34,918 bases of DNA from Alphaproteobacteria bacterium (GTDB lineage: Bacteria > Pseudomonadota > Alphaproteobacteria > Rhodospirillales > Casp-alpha2): contig JACNJX010000030.1 in the NCBI GenBank assembly GCA_014382345.1, positions 1 through 34,918 on the forward strand, written 5' to 3'. A program made the position numbers and the translations under genes. Positions 24,713 to 32,609 of this stretch are shown one piece after another; positions within the stretch are counted from its first letter, which is position 1, and each line of letters begins with the position of its first letter. Below the pieces are notes generated by a model. It saw only the letters and a list, made by a program, of their open reading frames with translations, was not told the DNA's origin and did no database searches.

Positions 24713-25252
24713 CTATTCACCAAGCAGAATATCGATTTCCGACTGGTCCATGGTCTTGGCGCTGCCGTGCATGATAGCGGACGCCATGTCCATCAGACGC
24801 TGGATGAGACGGGACAGGGTTTCCACGTTCGCCCTGAGCACATCCGTATCCCCGGCGGCGATATTCTTTTCCAGCCGCTGCACCGTGGACGCGATCATGG
24901 CGTTGATCTGCTCTACGGTTTGTTCGAAGGGTTCCCGGTAAATGGACGGAACGTAATCATAAGCTTCGATCGCCAGATCCTTTTCGGCGATGGTGCTGTC
25001 GCGGAAATGGTCGGAATAGGACTTCGGCTGCCATTCCTTGACCTCGTCCAGCATATCCGGCATGTCCGGGATCATTTCCAGCAGCATGACGATTTCATTG
25101 AAATGGTTCAGGTAATCGGTCGCCAGCAGGGTCGTTTCGTCGATGTTGGAGCCTTTGACCTTTTCCCGCATGGCCAAATACCCGGCGTCCCCGCCATCAT
25201 TCCCGGGGCTGGTTTCGCCGGAACTCATCGTTTCATCCACTGGCTGGTTCAT
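24713..25252 (-). CDS. Helical protein with FliM-like CheY-binding C-terminal peptide
   Basis: The 179 residues are mostly helical, with no signal or membrane segment; I do not recognise a named family. The C-terminus, DQSEIDILLGE, closely resembles the N-terminal CheY-docking peptide of FliM (SQxEIDALL). That suggests binding to a CheY-like receiver or mimicry of the flagellar switch; this is inference. Helices around EVKEWQPKSYSDHFRDSTIAEKDLAIEAYDYVP and VEQINAMIASTVQRLEKNI resemble phosphatase-like or four-helix bundles. It is convergent with the c-di-GMP gene, 12 bp away, which fits a shared motility pathway. Start 25252 (MNQPVDET) is preferred; MSSGE at 25228 is possible. Confidence 0.65.
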   Translation of the reverse strand: MNQPVDETMSSGETSPGNDGGDAGYLAMREKVKGSNIDETTLLATDYLNHFNEIVMLLEMIPDMPDMLDEVKEWQPKSYSDHFRDSTIAEKDLAIEAYDYVPSIYREPFEQTVEQINAMIASTVQRLEKNIAAGDTDVLRANVETLSRLIQRLMDMASAIMHGSAKTMDQSEIDILLGE

Positions 25253-25345
25253 CTCATCGGTCCAAAACAAACGGAAACGCTGAAACGCTGCTGTTTCACC
25301 CGTTCTATGCCAAAACCTGGAAAGAACACGGCCGAGCTGCATACA

Positions 25346-25366
25346 GTTGTATTATAACAATACAAC
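25346..25366. promoter_or_regulatory. Operator-like inverted repeat in an AT-rich divergent region
   Basis: Arms GTTGTATT and AATACAAC pair perfectly around ATAAC. It lies in the AT-rich gap between the divergent FliM-like-peptide protein gene and cimA. The symmetry and A/T content fit a dimeric repressor site. The regulator is unknown. Confidence 0.5.
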
Positions 25367-25529
25367 AATAAGGGTTTAATCCTTTTCCGCCAAGACCTAG
25401 GCAAGGCTTAGACACGGAAAAGTTTAGGCGCTCTTATTCAAAAAGCATCGTATCTTCTTGAGAAAAGGCCGGAAATTCTGCATTCTCCCGCGTTCCCCGA
25501 ACCCTTTTGGGAAACCGGACAAGGAAACC

Positions 25530-27137
25530 ATGAGCGACAGGCACGTTTATTTGTACGATTCCACCCTGCGCGACGGCGCGCAGACCCAAGGTGTCGACTT
25601 CAATCCCGCCGACAAGGAATTGATCGCGCACGAGCTGGACGCCATCGGAATCGACTACATCGAAGGCGGCTGGCCGGGCGCCAATGCCACCGACGATGCT
25701 TTCTTTGCCAATCCGCCGGCGTTGAAACGCGCCCGTCTGACCGCGTTCGGGATGACCCGGCGCGCCGGGCGTAGCGCCGATAACGACCCGACCCTGACCG
25801 CGATCCTGTCGACACCGGCGAAAACCGTCTGCATCTTCGGCAAAACCTGGGACTTTCAGGTCGAAACGGCGCTCGGCGTCGATCTCGATGAAAACATTCG
25901 AATGATCGCCGACAGCATCGAACACGCGGTTAAGAAAACCGACGAGGTGATGTTCGATGCCGAACATTTCTTCGACGGCTACAAGGCCGACCCGGAATTC
26001 GCGCTGAATTGCCTGAAGGCGGCGTACGGGGCGGGCGCCCGGTGGGTGGTGCTGTGCGACACCAACGGCGGCACCCTGCCCCACGAGATCGGGGAAATCG
26101 TCGCCGAAGTCGCCAAGCATATCCCCGGCGACCACCTCGGCATCCACGCCCACGACGACACCGGCAACGCCGTCGCCAACAGCCTGACCGCCGTGCGCGC
26201 CGGGGTCCGCCAGGTACAAGGGTCGCTCAACGGTTTGGGTGAGCGCTGTGGCAACGCCAACCTGATTTCCATCATCCCCACACTGGCCTTGAAAATGGGT
26301 TATCAGACCAGCGTCACCGAACAGGACATGACCCGGTTGACGCACCTGTCCAGAATGCTCGACGAACGGCTCAACCGGGCGCCCAACCGGGGCGCGCCGT
26401 ATGTCGGGGAATCCGCTTTCGCCCACAAGGGCGGCGTGCATGCCTCGGCGGTGGAGAAAAATCCGTCCACGTACGAACACATCGACCCTAGAACCGTCGG
26501 CAACTATCGTCACATTGTTGTTTCGGACCAGTCGGGAAGATCCAACATCGTGGCGCGCTTCCGCGAGGCCGGCATCGATGTCGACCCCAAGGATGAAAAA
26601 ATTTCCAAGCTGGTGGACGAGGTCAAGGACCTGGAATTCAAGGGCTATGCCTTCGATGGCGCGGAGGCCAGTTTCGAGCTTCTGGCCCGGCGCGCGCTCG
26701 GCACCGTACCCGATTATTTCCACTGCACCAGCTTCAAGGTGCTCGACGAGCGGCGCTGGAACACACGCGGCGAATTGGTGACGTCTTCCGAAGCGACGGT
26801 GAAGCTTGAAATCTCCGGCGAATCTTACATGACGGTGGCCGAAGGTAACGGCCCCGTGAACGCGCTCGACGCGGCGTTGCGTAAAGTGCTGACCACCATC
26901 TATCCGCAACTGGAAGACCTGCATCTGGTCGACTACAAGGTCCGCATCCTGACGCCTGGCGACGGCACCGGCGCGGTAACGCGGGTGATGATCGAATCGG
27001 CGGACAAGGACGGCGAACACTGGTCCACCGTCGGCGTCAGCGCCAACATCATCGACGCCAGCTATAATGCGCTCAGGGATTCCATCATCTACAAGCTTTA
27101 CCGGGATGGCGCCGAAGACAACCATTCCCCGGACTGA
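25530..27137 (+). CDS. cimA: (R)-citramalate synthase
   Basis: It condenses pyruvate and acetyl-CoA to citramalate, a threonine-independent route to 2-oxobutyrate and isoleucine. The 535 residues match the alpha-isopropylmalate/citramalate synthase family: YDSTLRDGAQTQGV at the N-terminus (catalytic and metal Asp), GIDYIEGGWPG, metal histidines in GIHAHDDTGNAVANS, GSLNGLGERCGNANL, and FAHKGGVHASAV. The GGWPGAN form and length fit the CimA group, not LeuA, where GFP is expected. The C-terminal ~150 residues are the allosteric domain. AAGGA lies nine bases before ATG 25530. The tRNA methyltransferase gene follows at 34 bp. Confidence 0.88.
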   Translation: MSDRHVYLYDSTLRDGAQTQGVDFNPADKELIAHELDAIGIDYIEGGWPGANATDDAFFANPPALKRARLTAFGMTRRAGRSADNDPTLTAILSTPAKTVCIFGKTWDFQVETALGVDLDENIRMIADSIEHAVKKTDEVMFDAEHFFDGYKADPEFALNCLKAAYGAGARWVVLCDTNGGTLPHEIGEIVAEVAKHIPGDHLGIHAHDDTGNAVANSLTAVRAGVRQVQGSLNGLGERCGNANLISIIPTLALKMGYQTSVTEQDMTRLTHLSRMLDERLNRAPNRGAPYVGESAFAHKGGVHASAVEKNPSTYEHIDPRTVGNYRHIVVSDQSGRSNIVARFREAGIDVDPKDEKISKLVDEVKDLEFKGYAFDGAEASFELLARRALGTVPDYFHCTSFKVLDERRWNTRGELVTSSEATVKLEISGESYMTVAEGNGPVNALDAALRKVLTTIYPQLEDLHLVDYKVRILTPGDGTGAVTRVMIESADKDGEHWSTVGVSANIIDASYNALRDSIIYKLYRDGAEDNHSPD

Positions 27138-27171
27138 CGGCTGTTCAGAAAGGCGTCCCCCAGGAAACCTC

Positions 27172-27969
27172 ATGGCCGGAACCGATTCCACGCAAACTCA
27201 AAAAGCCTTTAAGGCCGCGCCGGTGGTGATTCTGGTCGAGCCGCAACTGGGCAAGAATATCGGCATGTCGGCGAGGGCCATGCTTAACTGCGGGCTGACG
27301 GAACTCAGGCTGGTCAAGCCGCGCGACGGCTGGCCCAGCGAAGACGCACTGGCGGCGGCGGTCGGCGCGGTTGAGGTCATCGAATCCGCCCGCGTATTCG
27401 AGAGCACGCAGGACGCCGTCGCCGATCTGAACCTGGTGTTTGCCGCCACCGCACGCCGCCGCGACATGACCAACCGGGTCGTTACGCCACGCCAGGCAGC
27501 GGTTGAAATGCAGGATTTCCTGGGTGACGACGAAGACGGCGGCAACAGGGCCGGCATCCTGTTCGGGCGCGAGGCCAAGGGCCTGAAGAACGACGACGTG
27601 ACGCAAGCCGACGCCATCGTCATGGTGCCGGTCAATCCGGCTTTCAGCTCCCTCAACCTGGCCCAGGCCGTGTTCGCCATCGGCCACGAATGGTATCTGG
27701 CGGCAATCGAGGAAAGCGGAGAGCCGCAGGCAAATTCCGCCCTGGCCATACCCAAGGATACCCGCCCCGCCGACAAGGCGGAACTGAACGGTATGCTGCA
27801 GCACCTAGAAGACGAACTGGACGCGGTCGGCTACTTCCACGTCACCGAAAAACGCCCCGCCATGCTCCGCAACCTGCGCAACATGTTCCAACGCGCCAGC
27901 CTGACCGAACAGGAAGTCCGCACGCTGCGCGGCGTCATCGTCGGCCTGACACGCAAGCGGGGGCAGTGA
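27172..27969 (+). CDS. SpoU/TrmH-family RNA 2'-O-methyltransferase (TrmJ-like)
   Basis: The 265 residues show the SPOUT motifs: motif 1 ILVEPQLGKNIGMSARAMLNCG, motif 2 AGILFGREAKGLKNDD, and motif 3 VPVNPAFSSLNLAQAVFAIGHE. The C-terminal helical extension with FFDALDAVGYFHVTEK-like LEDELDAVGYFHVTEKRP and MFQRASLTEQEVRTLRGV matches TrmJ, which methylates the 2'-OH of residue 32 in tRNA using SAM. ATG 27172 follows AGGAAA by four bases; a frame opening earlier at 27067 overlaps cimA and is less likely. It is 34 bp after cimA and probably co-transcribed. Confidence 0.88.
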   Translation: MAGTDSTQTQKAFKAAPVVILVEPQLGKNIGMSARAMLNCGLTELRLVKPRDGWPSEDALAAAVGAVEVIESARVFESTQDAVADLNLVFAATARRRDMTNRVVTPRQAAVEMQDFLGDDEDGGNRAGILFGREAKGLKNDDVTQADAIVMVPVNPAFSSLNLAQAVFAIGHEWYLAAIEESGEPQANSALAIPKDTRPADKAELNGMLQHLEDELDAVGYFHVTEKRPAMLRNLRNMFQRASLTEQEVRTLRGVIVGLTRKRGQ

Positions 27970-28011
27970 TAAATTCCATTTTTTCTGTTTATTTTCAAGC
28001 AACTGCAGCCC

Positions 28012-28040
28012 CTTGACGGCAGCCTTCTCCCGGCTAAATA
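28012..28040 (+). promoter_or_regulatory. Candidate promoter of the hsp20 gene
   Basis: CTTGAC (28012-28017) followed at 16 bp by CTAAATA (28034-28040). The -35 fits both sigma-32 (CTTGA) and sigma-70; the -10 is a weak match to either. The predicted start gives a leader of ~125 bases, long enough for a regulatory RNA structure. Confidence 0.4.
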
Positions 28041-28094
28041 AGGTTTGGGAGAGATGGCGGCGAGGATTTGTCCGTTTCCCCAAGGGCGGTGTGC

Positions 28095-28165
28095 GCCGGT
28101 GCCGGATGGTGTCGCGCACCGGCTTGTGCCGCGCTTCCTTTGAGCCAGAGATTTGCGAGAGGAGG
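28095..28165 (+). promoter_or_regulatory. Structured 5' leader of hsp20; candidate RNA thermometer
   Basis: Two hairpins are seen. GCCGGTGC (28095-28102) and GCACCGGC (28116-28123) form a perfect 8-bp stem. CTTCCTTT (28134-28141) can pair over 8 bp, with two G-U pairs, to AGAGGAGG (28158-28165), which is the ribosome-binding site. This hides the site at low temperature and would melt on heating. The layout is like ROSE elements before alphaproteobacterial hsp20 genes, although the usual UUGCU motif is not seen. Function is inferred. Confidence 0.5.
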
Positions 28166-28173
28166 TGACGATT

Positions 28174-28677
28174 ATGATGCTCAGGGATCTGATTCCATTC
28201 ACCAACCCCCGTTCGTTGGCCGAACGCCGGCGGCAGGATCCTTTCCACGCCATGCAGCGGGAGATGAACCGCATGATGGAGAACATGTGGGGAGATTTTG
28301 AATGGCCGGCACTCAAGGCCGGCGAAGGCGGCATGGATATGTTCACCCCGAAAATGGACGTCAGCGAAACCGCCAAGAAGATCACGGTGACGGCTGAACT
28401 CCCCGGCATGGAGGAAAAGGACGTCGAAGTGACCTTCGCCGACGGCCTGCTGACCATCCAGGGCGAACATAAGGAAGAAACCGAAGAAAAGGACGAAGAC
28501 AAGCGCTATTACATGCGCGAATGCTCCTATGGCTCTTTCCGCCGTGTGCTGCCCGTTGGCGAACAGGTCAAGGAGGACGAGTTAAAAGCCACGTTCAAGA
28601 ACGGCAAGCTGACGGTTGTTCTGCCGAAGACCAAGGAAGCCAAGGAAAAGACGAAGAAGATTCCGATCACCCATTGA
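28174..28677 (+). CDS. Small heat shock protein, Hsp20 family
   Basis: A cytoplasmic ATP-independent chaperone that holds unfolding proteins. The 167 residues have an N-terminal arm with FTNPRSLAERRR and a methionine-rich stretch (MQREMNRMMENMWGDF), the alpha-crystallin domain at ~60-150 (FTPKMDVSETAKKITVTAELPGMEEKDVEVTF, DGLLTIQGE, SYGSFRRVLPV, FKNGKLTVVLPK), and the C-terminal IxI motif in KKIPITH used for oligomer assembly. Length and motifs are normal. ATG 28174 is six bases after a full GGAGGTG; ATG 28177 is equally in frame. Expression is probably heat-controlled through the leader hairpin. Confidence 0.93.
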   Translation: MMLRDLIPFTNPRSLAERRRQDPFHAMQREMNRMMENMWGDFEWPALKAGEGGMDMFTPKMDVSETAKKITVTAELPGMEEKDVEVTFADGLLTIQGEHKEETEEKDEDKRYYMRECSYGSFRRVLPVGEQVKEDELKATFKNGKLTVVLPKTKEAKEKTKKIPITH

Positions 28678-28707
28678 CGGGTGTGAAGAAGTGGCCGAAG
28701 TGGGGTT

Positions 28708-29295
28708 CTAGAGCCGCGTCGACAGCCAGATGGCGAGGCGCGAACCGGCCTTGACTGCCCCGGTCAGGAGTTCGTAGGCCGGGGCTTCTTCGGCGCCGTG
28801 GCCCAGCCCGGTTTCCTTGTGTTCAACCTCTTCTAAGCGGAAGGTTTCCAGCGTCTCGCGAAGTTCGCCTTCGCCGCCTTCGGCGTCCAGCTTGGCGATC
28901 TGTCCGGCGTAGTGTTCGTCGATGACTTCCTCGACGGCGACGGTGCACGCCATCGCCGCCTTTTCCCCCAGCAACGCCGTGCCCGCGCCCAGCGCAAAGC
29001 CTGCGGCATGCCACAACGGCAACAGCGCCGTCGGACGGACCCGGCGTTCGGGCACAAGTTTGTTGAAGGCGTCCAGGTGATGGCGTTCCTGCTCCGCCAT
29101 CTGCTCAATCACCGGCGCGTTGGCGGATTTCCCCAACACGCTCAACTGCCCTTCGTAAATGCGCACGGCGCCGTATTCCCCGGCATGATCGACGCGGATC
29201 ATACGTTCGATCATCTGCGTCCTGTCCGGATCGCCGGGCAGGCGGGTTTTGCGGTTAGGAGTCTTTTTGGCCTTACTCACCTTAGCCTTACGCAC
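28708..29295 (-). CDS. coq7: Demethoxyubiquinone hydroxylase (Coq7 family)
   Basis: It adds the last hydroxyl group of ubiquinone before the final methylation, using a di-iron site and O2 at the membrane. The 195 residues show the carboxylate-bridged di-iron ligands: IRVDHAGEYGA, MAEQERHHLD, AVEEVIDEHYAGQ and LEEVEHKETG, the order and spacing of Coq7. The N-terminal ~25 residues are basic (RKAKVSKAKKTPNRKTR). The start GTG at 29295 is preferred to GTG 29301 because GGAGG lies five bases before it. It is the last gene of the yqaA-dsbB-coq7 operon, 20 bp after dsbB, and convergent with hsp20. Confidence 0.92.
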   Translation of the reverse strand: MRKAKVSKAKKTPNRKTRLPGDPDRTQMIERMIRVDHAGEYGAVRIYEGQLSVLGKSANAPVIEQMAEQERHHLDAFNKLVPERRVRPTALLPLWHAAGFALGAGTALLGEKAAMACTVAVEEVIDEHYAGQIAKLDAEGGEGELRETLETFRLEEVEHKETGLGHGAEEAPAYELLTGAVKAGSRLAIWLSTRL

Positions 29296-29320
29296 GGGCA
29301 CCTCCGGATGAATTTAGGCC

Positions 29321-29839
29321 CTAGGGCCGGATTCGGGCCGCGCCCCAGAACGAACCAACCGCCAGGGCCAGCGACGCCGGAACATTGTAGGTCGCCATGG
29401 AAAGTCCGAACAAGGTCCAATCCACTTCGTCGCAAGCCTTGACCGGCTTTATGTTCCTCAGCATCCGTTGCAGTTCCTCGACCGTGGCCGGGCCATTGTC
29501 CACCCCGCCGCCGCCGCATCCCGCGGCTGACGCCCACCAGTGCTGTTCGACCCCGACATGATAAAAAGCGATGCCGGCGCCGATCAGGAACGCCAGCCCC
29601 GCCGCCATCACCGCCCAGGACCGCCACAGGTTTTCCGTATCCCCCCTTGGCAGCACCAGCGCCGCCAGTCCCAGCACGCCCGCCACAGCATAGGGAATGC
29701 GCTGGTACAGGCACAGGATGCAGGGCTCCACATCGAAGGCATATTGCGCGGTATAGGCGTTGGCGAGCGCGGCTGCGGACACGGCGAAAATAGCGAACGG
29801 CACCAGACGCGACAGGTCCAAACGCTCAAAGTCCGGCAT
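29321..29839 (-). CDS. Disulfide bond formation protein B family (DsbB-like)
   Basis: An inner-membrane protein that reoxidises a periplasmic thiol oxidase with quinone. The 172 residues have four hydrophobic segments, the first redox pair C40-C43 (EPCILCLYQRIPY, with the neighbouring Arg that contacts quinone), and a second periplasmic pair C108 and C136 (AAGCGGGG, VKACDEVDW). It is shorter than E. coli DsbB but typical of alphaproteobacterial homologues. It is 12 bp downstream of the YqaA-like gene and 20 bp before coq7; linking it to a ubiquinone gene makes sense because it uses quinone as electron acceptor. Confidence 0.87.
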   Translation of the reverse strand: MPDFERLDLSRLVPFAIFAVSAAALANAYTAQYAFDVEPCILCLYQRIPYAVAGVLGLAALVLPRGDTENLWRSWAVMAAGLAFLIGAGIAFYHVGVEQHWWASAAGCGGGGVDNGPATVEELQRMLRNIKPVKACDEVDWTLFGLSMATYNVPASLALAVGSFWGAARIRP

Positions 29840-29851
29840 TGCACTGATTCC

Positions 29852-30433
29852 CTAGATCAAAAACTTGATGGCGGCGAATCCGCCGATCAGCAGAATACAG
29901 AACAGGGTAAACAGCAAGCCGAGATATTTCTCGATGAAAACCCGGATCGGCTCGCCAAACTTCCACAGCAACCCGGCGACAAGATAAAACCGCAACCCCC
30001 GGGCGGCGACGGAGGCCACCGTAAAGACGAACAGGTCCAACGCCGTCACGCCGGACAGGATGGTAATCACCTTGTAGGGGAACGGCGTCACCCCGGCGAA
30101 AAACACCGCCCACGCGCCCCAATCGTTGTACTTGGCCTGAAACTCGGCGAATTTCGGCGCGTAGCCGTAGAATTCCAGCATCGGGCGGCCGACCTCCTCG
30201 AACAGGAACAGGCCGATGGCGTAGCCCAGCATGCCGCCCAGCACGGAGGCCACGGTGCAGACGAAGGCGATGCGGAAGGCTTTTGTCCGGTCCGCCAGGA
30301 CCATCGGGATCAGCAGCACGTCGGGCGGAATCGGGAAGACGGAGCTTTCGATGAAGGACACCGCCGCCAGCGAAGGCGTTGCATGGCGGTGTCCGGCCAG
30401 GTTCATGGTCCAGGTATACAGGCGTCTCAGCAA
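29852..30433 (-). CDS. YqaA-like DedA-family membrane protein
   Basis: The 193 residues have several hydrophobic segments and match the YqaA/VTT (DedA) family: LLRRLYTWTMNLAGHRHA at the start, SFIESSVFPIPPDVLLIPM (the conserved ESS-PIPPDV motif), LGGMLGYAIGLFLFEEVG, and FAGVTPFPYKVITILSGV. DedA-type proteins are thought to move lipids or ions across the inner membrane. TTG 30433 is chosen because AGAGGGAG precedes it and family similarity begins there. The open frame runs back through 30622 but would overlap the tRNA-Leu gene. It is the first gene of the operon with dsbB and coq7. Confidence 0.85.
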   Translation of the reverse strand: MLRRLYTWTMNLAGHRHATPSLAAVSFIESSVFPIPPDVLLIPMVLADRTKAFRIAFVCTVASVLGGMLGYAIGLFLFEEVGRPMLEFYGYAPKFAEFQAKYNDWGAWAVFFAGVTPFPYKVITILSGVTALDLFVFTVASVAARGLRFYLVAGLLWKFGEPIRVFIEKYLGLLFTLFCILLIGGFAAIKFLI

Positions 30434-30569
30434 CGGGATGGCTCCCTCTTTGGCGGCATCAGGTTGGGCGCTGTTTAGCAGGCGGATTACCGCAGGGCAA
30501 TCGTCATCACCTTGGTGTGTTGACGCGCATTTGCCCCCGGCTATGATGTCGCCCATACCAACCCACGGA

Positions 30570-30656
30570 GCCCCTGTGGCGGAACTGGTAGACGCGCCGG
30601 ATTCAAAATCCGGTTCCCGCAAGGGAGTGCGAGTTCGATTCTCGCTGGGGGCACCA
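30570..30656 (+). tRNA. tRNA-Leu (anticodon CAA)
   Basis: The acceptor arms are GCCCCTG and TGGGGGC with encoded CCA. The anticodon stem CCGGA/TCCGG encloses loop TTCAAAA (anticodon CAA, reading UUG). The long variable arm (TTCCCGCAAGGGAG) and T-arm GTTCGATTC are normal for leucine tRNAs. It is the only RNA gene recognised in the window. Confidence 0.95.
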
Positions 30657-30688
30657 TTTTTCCCAAATATCAGAAAGCTAACGGCGGC

Positions 30689-31081
30689 CTATCTCCAGGC
30701 CCGGCCCAGCGCGTCGCGCAGGTCCCGGTAACGCTCGGCGCGGCTTTTCAGCAACACCATCACACCGCCCCGGATCCTGTGATCGGCGGGCGCCGACCGT
30801 TGCGGCTTTTGATAGTACGGCATACCGAACTGATGGACGGGGGGAGAAGCGCCCAAGGGTGACTGCCGGCCACGTCGTGCGGCCAGACCGCAGGCGCCGA
30901 ACACCAGGACGAAAAAGAAACCGGGGACAACGGCCAGCATGCCATCGGCGGACACGCCCAGGGTATGCGCGAAAACAAGGAGCAGGAGAAAAAACGGCAC
31001 CATCTGGAACACGAGGGCGAGGGCGAGAACTCCCACTCCCAAGCCGCCTTTGATTTTACTTATGATCAATCTGGATTGCAT
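30689..31081 (-). CDS. Small membrane protein of unknown function
   Basis: I do not recognise a family. The 130 residues have two N-terminal transmembrane helices (GVGVLALALVFQMVPFFLLLLVF and GMLAVVPGFFFVLVFGACGL) followed by a basic ~65-residue tail (RRGRQSPLG, VMVLLKSRAERYRDLRDALGR) that should lie in the cytoplasm. The tail is unlike any motif I know. It is convergent with the tRNA-Leu gene, 32 bp away, and 72 bp after the NlpC/P60 gene in the opposite order. ATG 31081 has no clear ribosome-binding site. Confidence 0.6.
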   Translation of the reverse strand: MQSRLIISKIKGGLGVGVLALALVFQMVPFFLLLLVFAHTLGVSADGMLAVVPGFFFVLVFGACGLAARRGRQSPLGASPPVHQFGMPYYQKPQRSAPADHRIRGGVMVLLKSRAERYRDLRDALGRAWR

Positions 31082-31153
31082 CCGGATGCATGACCCCGGC
31101 CGGTGTGTTGCAGCAAGGCCCCAGAATAACCGAGAAGCCCGCCTTGCGGCAAG

Positions 31154-32065
31154 TCAGCCGCCCTGCACGACCCTTCGCACCCGCGTGACGCCCCGGCCCT
31201 TACGCTCGGTGATGCGGTCCACCACCACGTCCAGCGAATGGGTCGCCACCATCATGTCATGGCTGGATGCATGCAGCAGCGCGCCGGAGCCCAGGTAAAA
31301 CCCGACATGGCCGGGGAAGAAGATGATGTCGCCGGGCAGCAAAACCGAAAGATCGCCAGGAACCCCCAGGTCTTCGCCGATCGAGTCCGCCTGTTGGTCG
31401 GAATCGCGAGGCGCCGCGATCCCGGCCGCGGCCAGCGGCACCTGGATCAGACCCGAACAGTCGATACCCTGTCCGCCACGCCCGCCCCACAAATAGGGTG
31501 TGCGGTTGAACATGGACGCGGTGGCGATGTAATCGGGCCGGGTGTCGCCCAAGGCCGCCAGATGCTTTTCGAACATCCAGCCGCCGCTGGCGAGTCTGGC
31601 GTATTCGCCGTCGACGGAATCCACGGCGACGCCGGCCATCATCGAAAGCGACATCAGCGGCGGGAATTCGCCCTTGTTGTCGGGGAACACCAGCGAGCGT
31701 ACGGCACTGACCCAATGGGTCGGTTCGGGCAGGGTGGCGAACAGGTCAGCGGATTTCACATAGCCGACATAGCCGTCAGAACCGCATTGCCCCCAGGACC
31801 AGCCGTCCTTGTCCTCGAACACGGTGAATGCCTCGCCGAACAGCAGTTCGGTGTCCTGCAGGATATCGGCGGCGCCGAAACCGGATACGGAGTCCCCTGA
31901 AACCGGCTTGCTCATGACGGGCGTCCACGGCGCGCCGGTGCGCCTTTCCTGGCCGGGAACGAACGCCTTGGCCTCGACGCGGCCTTCCAGAAAGTCGGCG
32001 GCGAGGTCGTCGCGATAGGGATGGATGCGTGGGTCCAAAGGTGTTTCGTCGTCGGTTTGGCTCAT
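31154..32065 (-). CDS. NlpC/P60 peptidase with N-terminal SH3 domains
   Basis: The 303-residue protein belongs to the NlpC/P60 cysteine peptidases, which cleave within cell-wall peptides. The catalytic Cys is in GQGIDCSGLIQ, and the following His in FPGHVGFYLG, with HASSHDM close by. The N-terminal ~160 residues hold bacterial SH3-like strands (ELLFGEAFTVFEDKDGWSWGQ, DGYVGYVKSADL). There is no signal peptide, so it may be cytoplasmic or exported in another way; DUF-like homologues in alphaproteobacteria also lack one. ATG 32065 is preceded by GAGGG. It is divergent from the small acidic protein gene. Confidence 0.88.
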   Translation of the reverse strand: MSQTDDETPLDPRIHPYRDDLAADFLEGRVEAKAFVPGQERRTGAPWTPVMSKPVSGDSVSGFGAADILQDTELLFGEAFTVFEDKDGWSWGQCGSDGYVGYVKSADLFATLPEPTHWVSAVRSLVFPDNKGEFPPLMSLSMMAGVAVDSVDGEYARLASGGWMFEKHLAALGDTRPDYIATASMFNRTPYLWGGRGGQGIDCSGLIQVPLAAAGIAAPRDSDQQADSIGEDLGVPGDLSVLLPGDIIFFPGHVGFYLGSGALLHASSHDMMVATHSLDVVVDRITERKGRGVTRVRRVVQGG

Positions 32066-32211
32066 CGCCCGGCCCTCTATTTACGCCCTCAAGGCACCGA
32101 AGAATTCGTTGCAAGGTTGAGCATAGGGCGGGAATCCTTTAAAAACCCTTCCCAACACCCGAAGGCGGCCCAAAGCCCGTCCTACTTTTAGCACCCTGAA
32201 GGGAATTCCCC

Positions 32212-32598
32212 TTGGATAAACTTGTTTTCTCGGTCCACGAATTCATGGCCATCATGGGCCACCTGGACGAAAATCTGGGCGGCAGACCTGCCTCCGAAAC
32301 CTCCGTTTACACTGAGTGGTTCGAACAGTGGAAGGCGCTGGACGCCCGCCTGGAACAACTGCCGATGATGGAACGCGCCGACATGCTGTTTGACGGCAAG
32401 CTGACCATCAACGCCATTACCGAGCCGCACCTGAAGGAAGTCATCGGCGTCGTCGAAGCGCAGATCGCCATGCATGAGCAACTGATTGCGGACGACGACG
32501 AGGACGCCGACCCGGAAGATCTGGAAACCTGGCAGAACCGCCGGAAGGAATTGAAGGAACTTCTGGGGTCCGAAAACTGGCGCGACGAAGCCGGTTGA
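32212..32598 (+). CDS. Small acidic protein of unknown function
   Basis: I do not recognise a family. The 128 residues are acidic and helical, with no signal or membrane segment; a run of aspartates (DDDEDADPED) separates two helical parts, and the end is EWRDEAG-like. The start is TTG (32212), eight bases after GAAGGGA; the next ATG is 32245. The M28 peptidase frame begins at the stop codon (TTGA overlap) or 12 bp after it, so the two are probably translated together. Confidence 0.65.
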   Translation: MDKLVFSVHEFMAIMGHLDENLGGRPASETSVYTEWFEQWKALDARLEQLPMMERADMLFDGKLTINAITEPHLKEVIGVVEAQIAMHEQLIADDDEDADPEDLETWQNRRKELKELLGSENWRDEAG

Positions 32599-32609
32599 TC
32601 CGGCGGAAA

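Noticed and set aside
25434-27191. 585-codon minus-strand open frame
   Set aside because: It is the antisense of cimA; no motif, no ribosome-binding site.
28012-28173. Classical ROSE element
   Set aside because: The UUGCU anti-ribosome-binding motif of ROSE was not found; only a general hairpin that hides the site is supported.
29540-30478. 312-codon plus-strand open frame rich in Q, H and R
   Set aside because: It is the antisense of dsbB and the yqaA-like gene.
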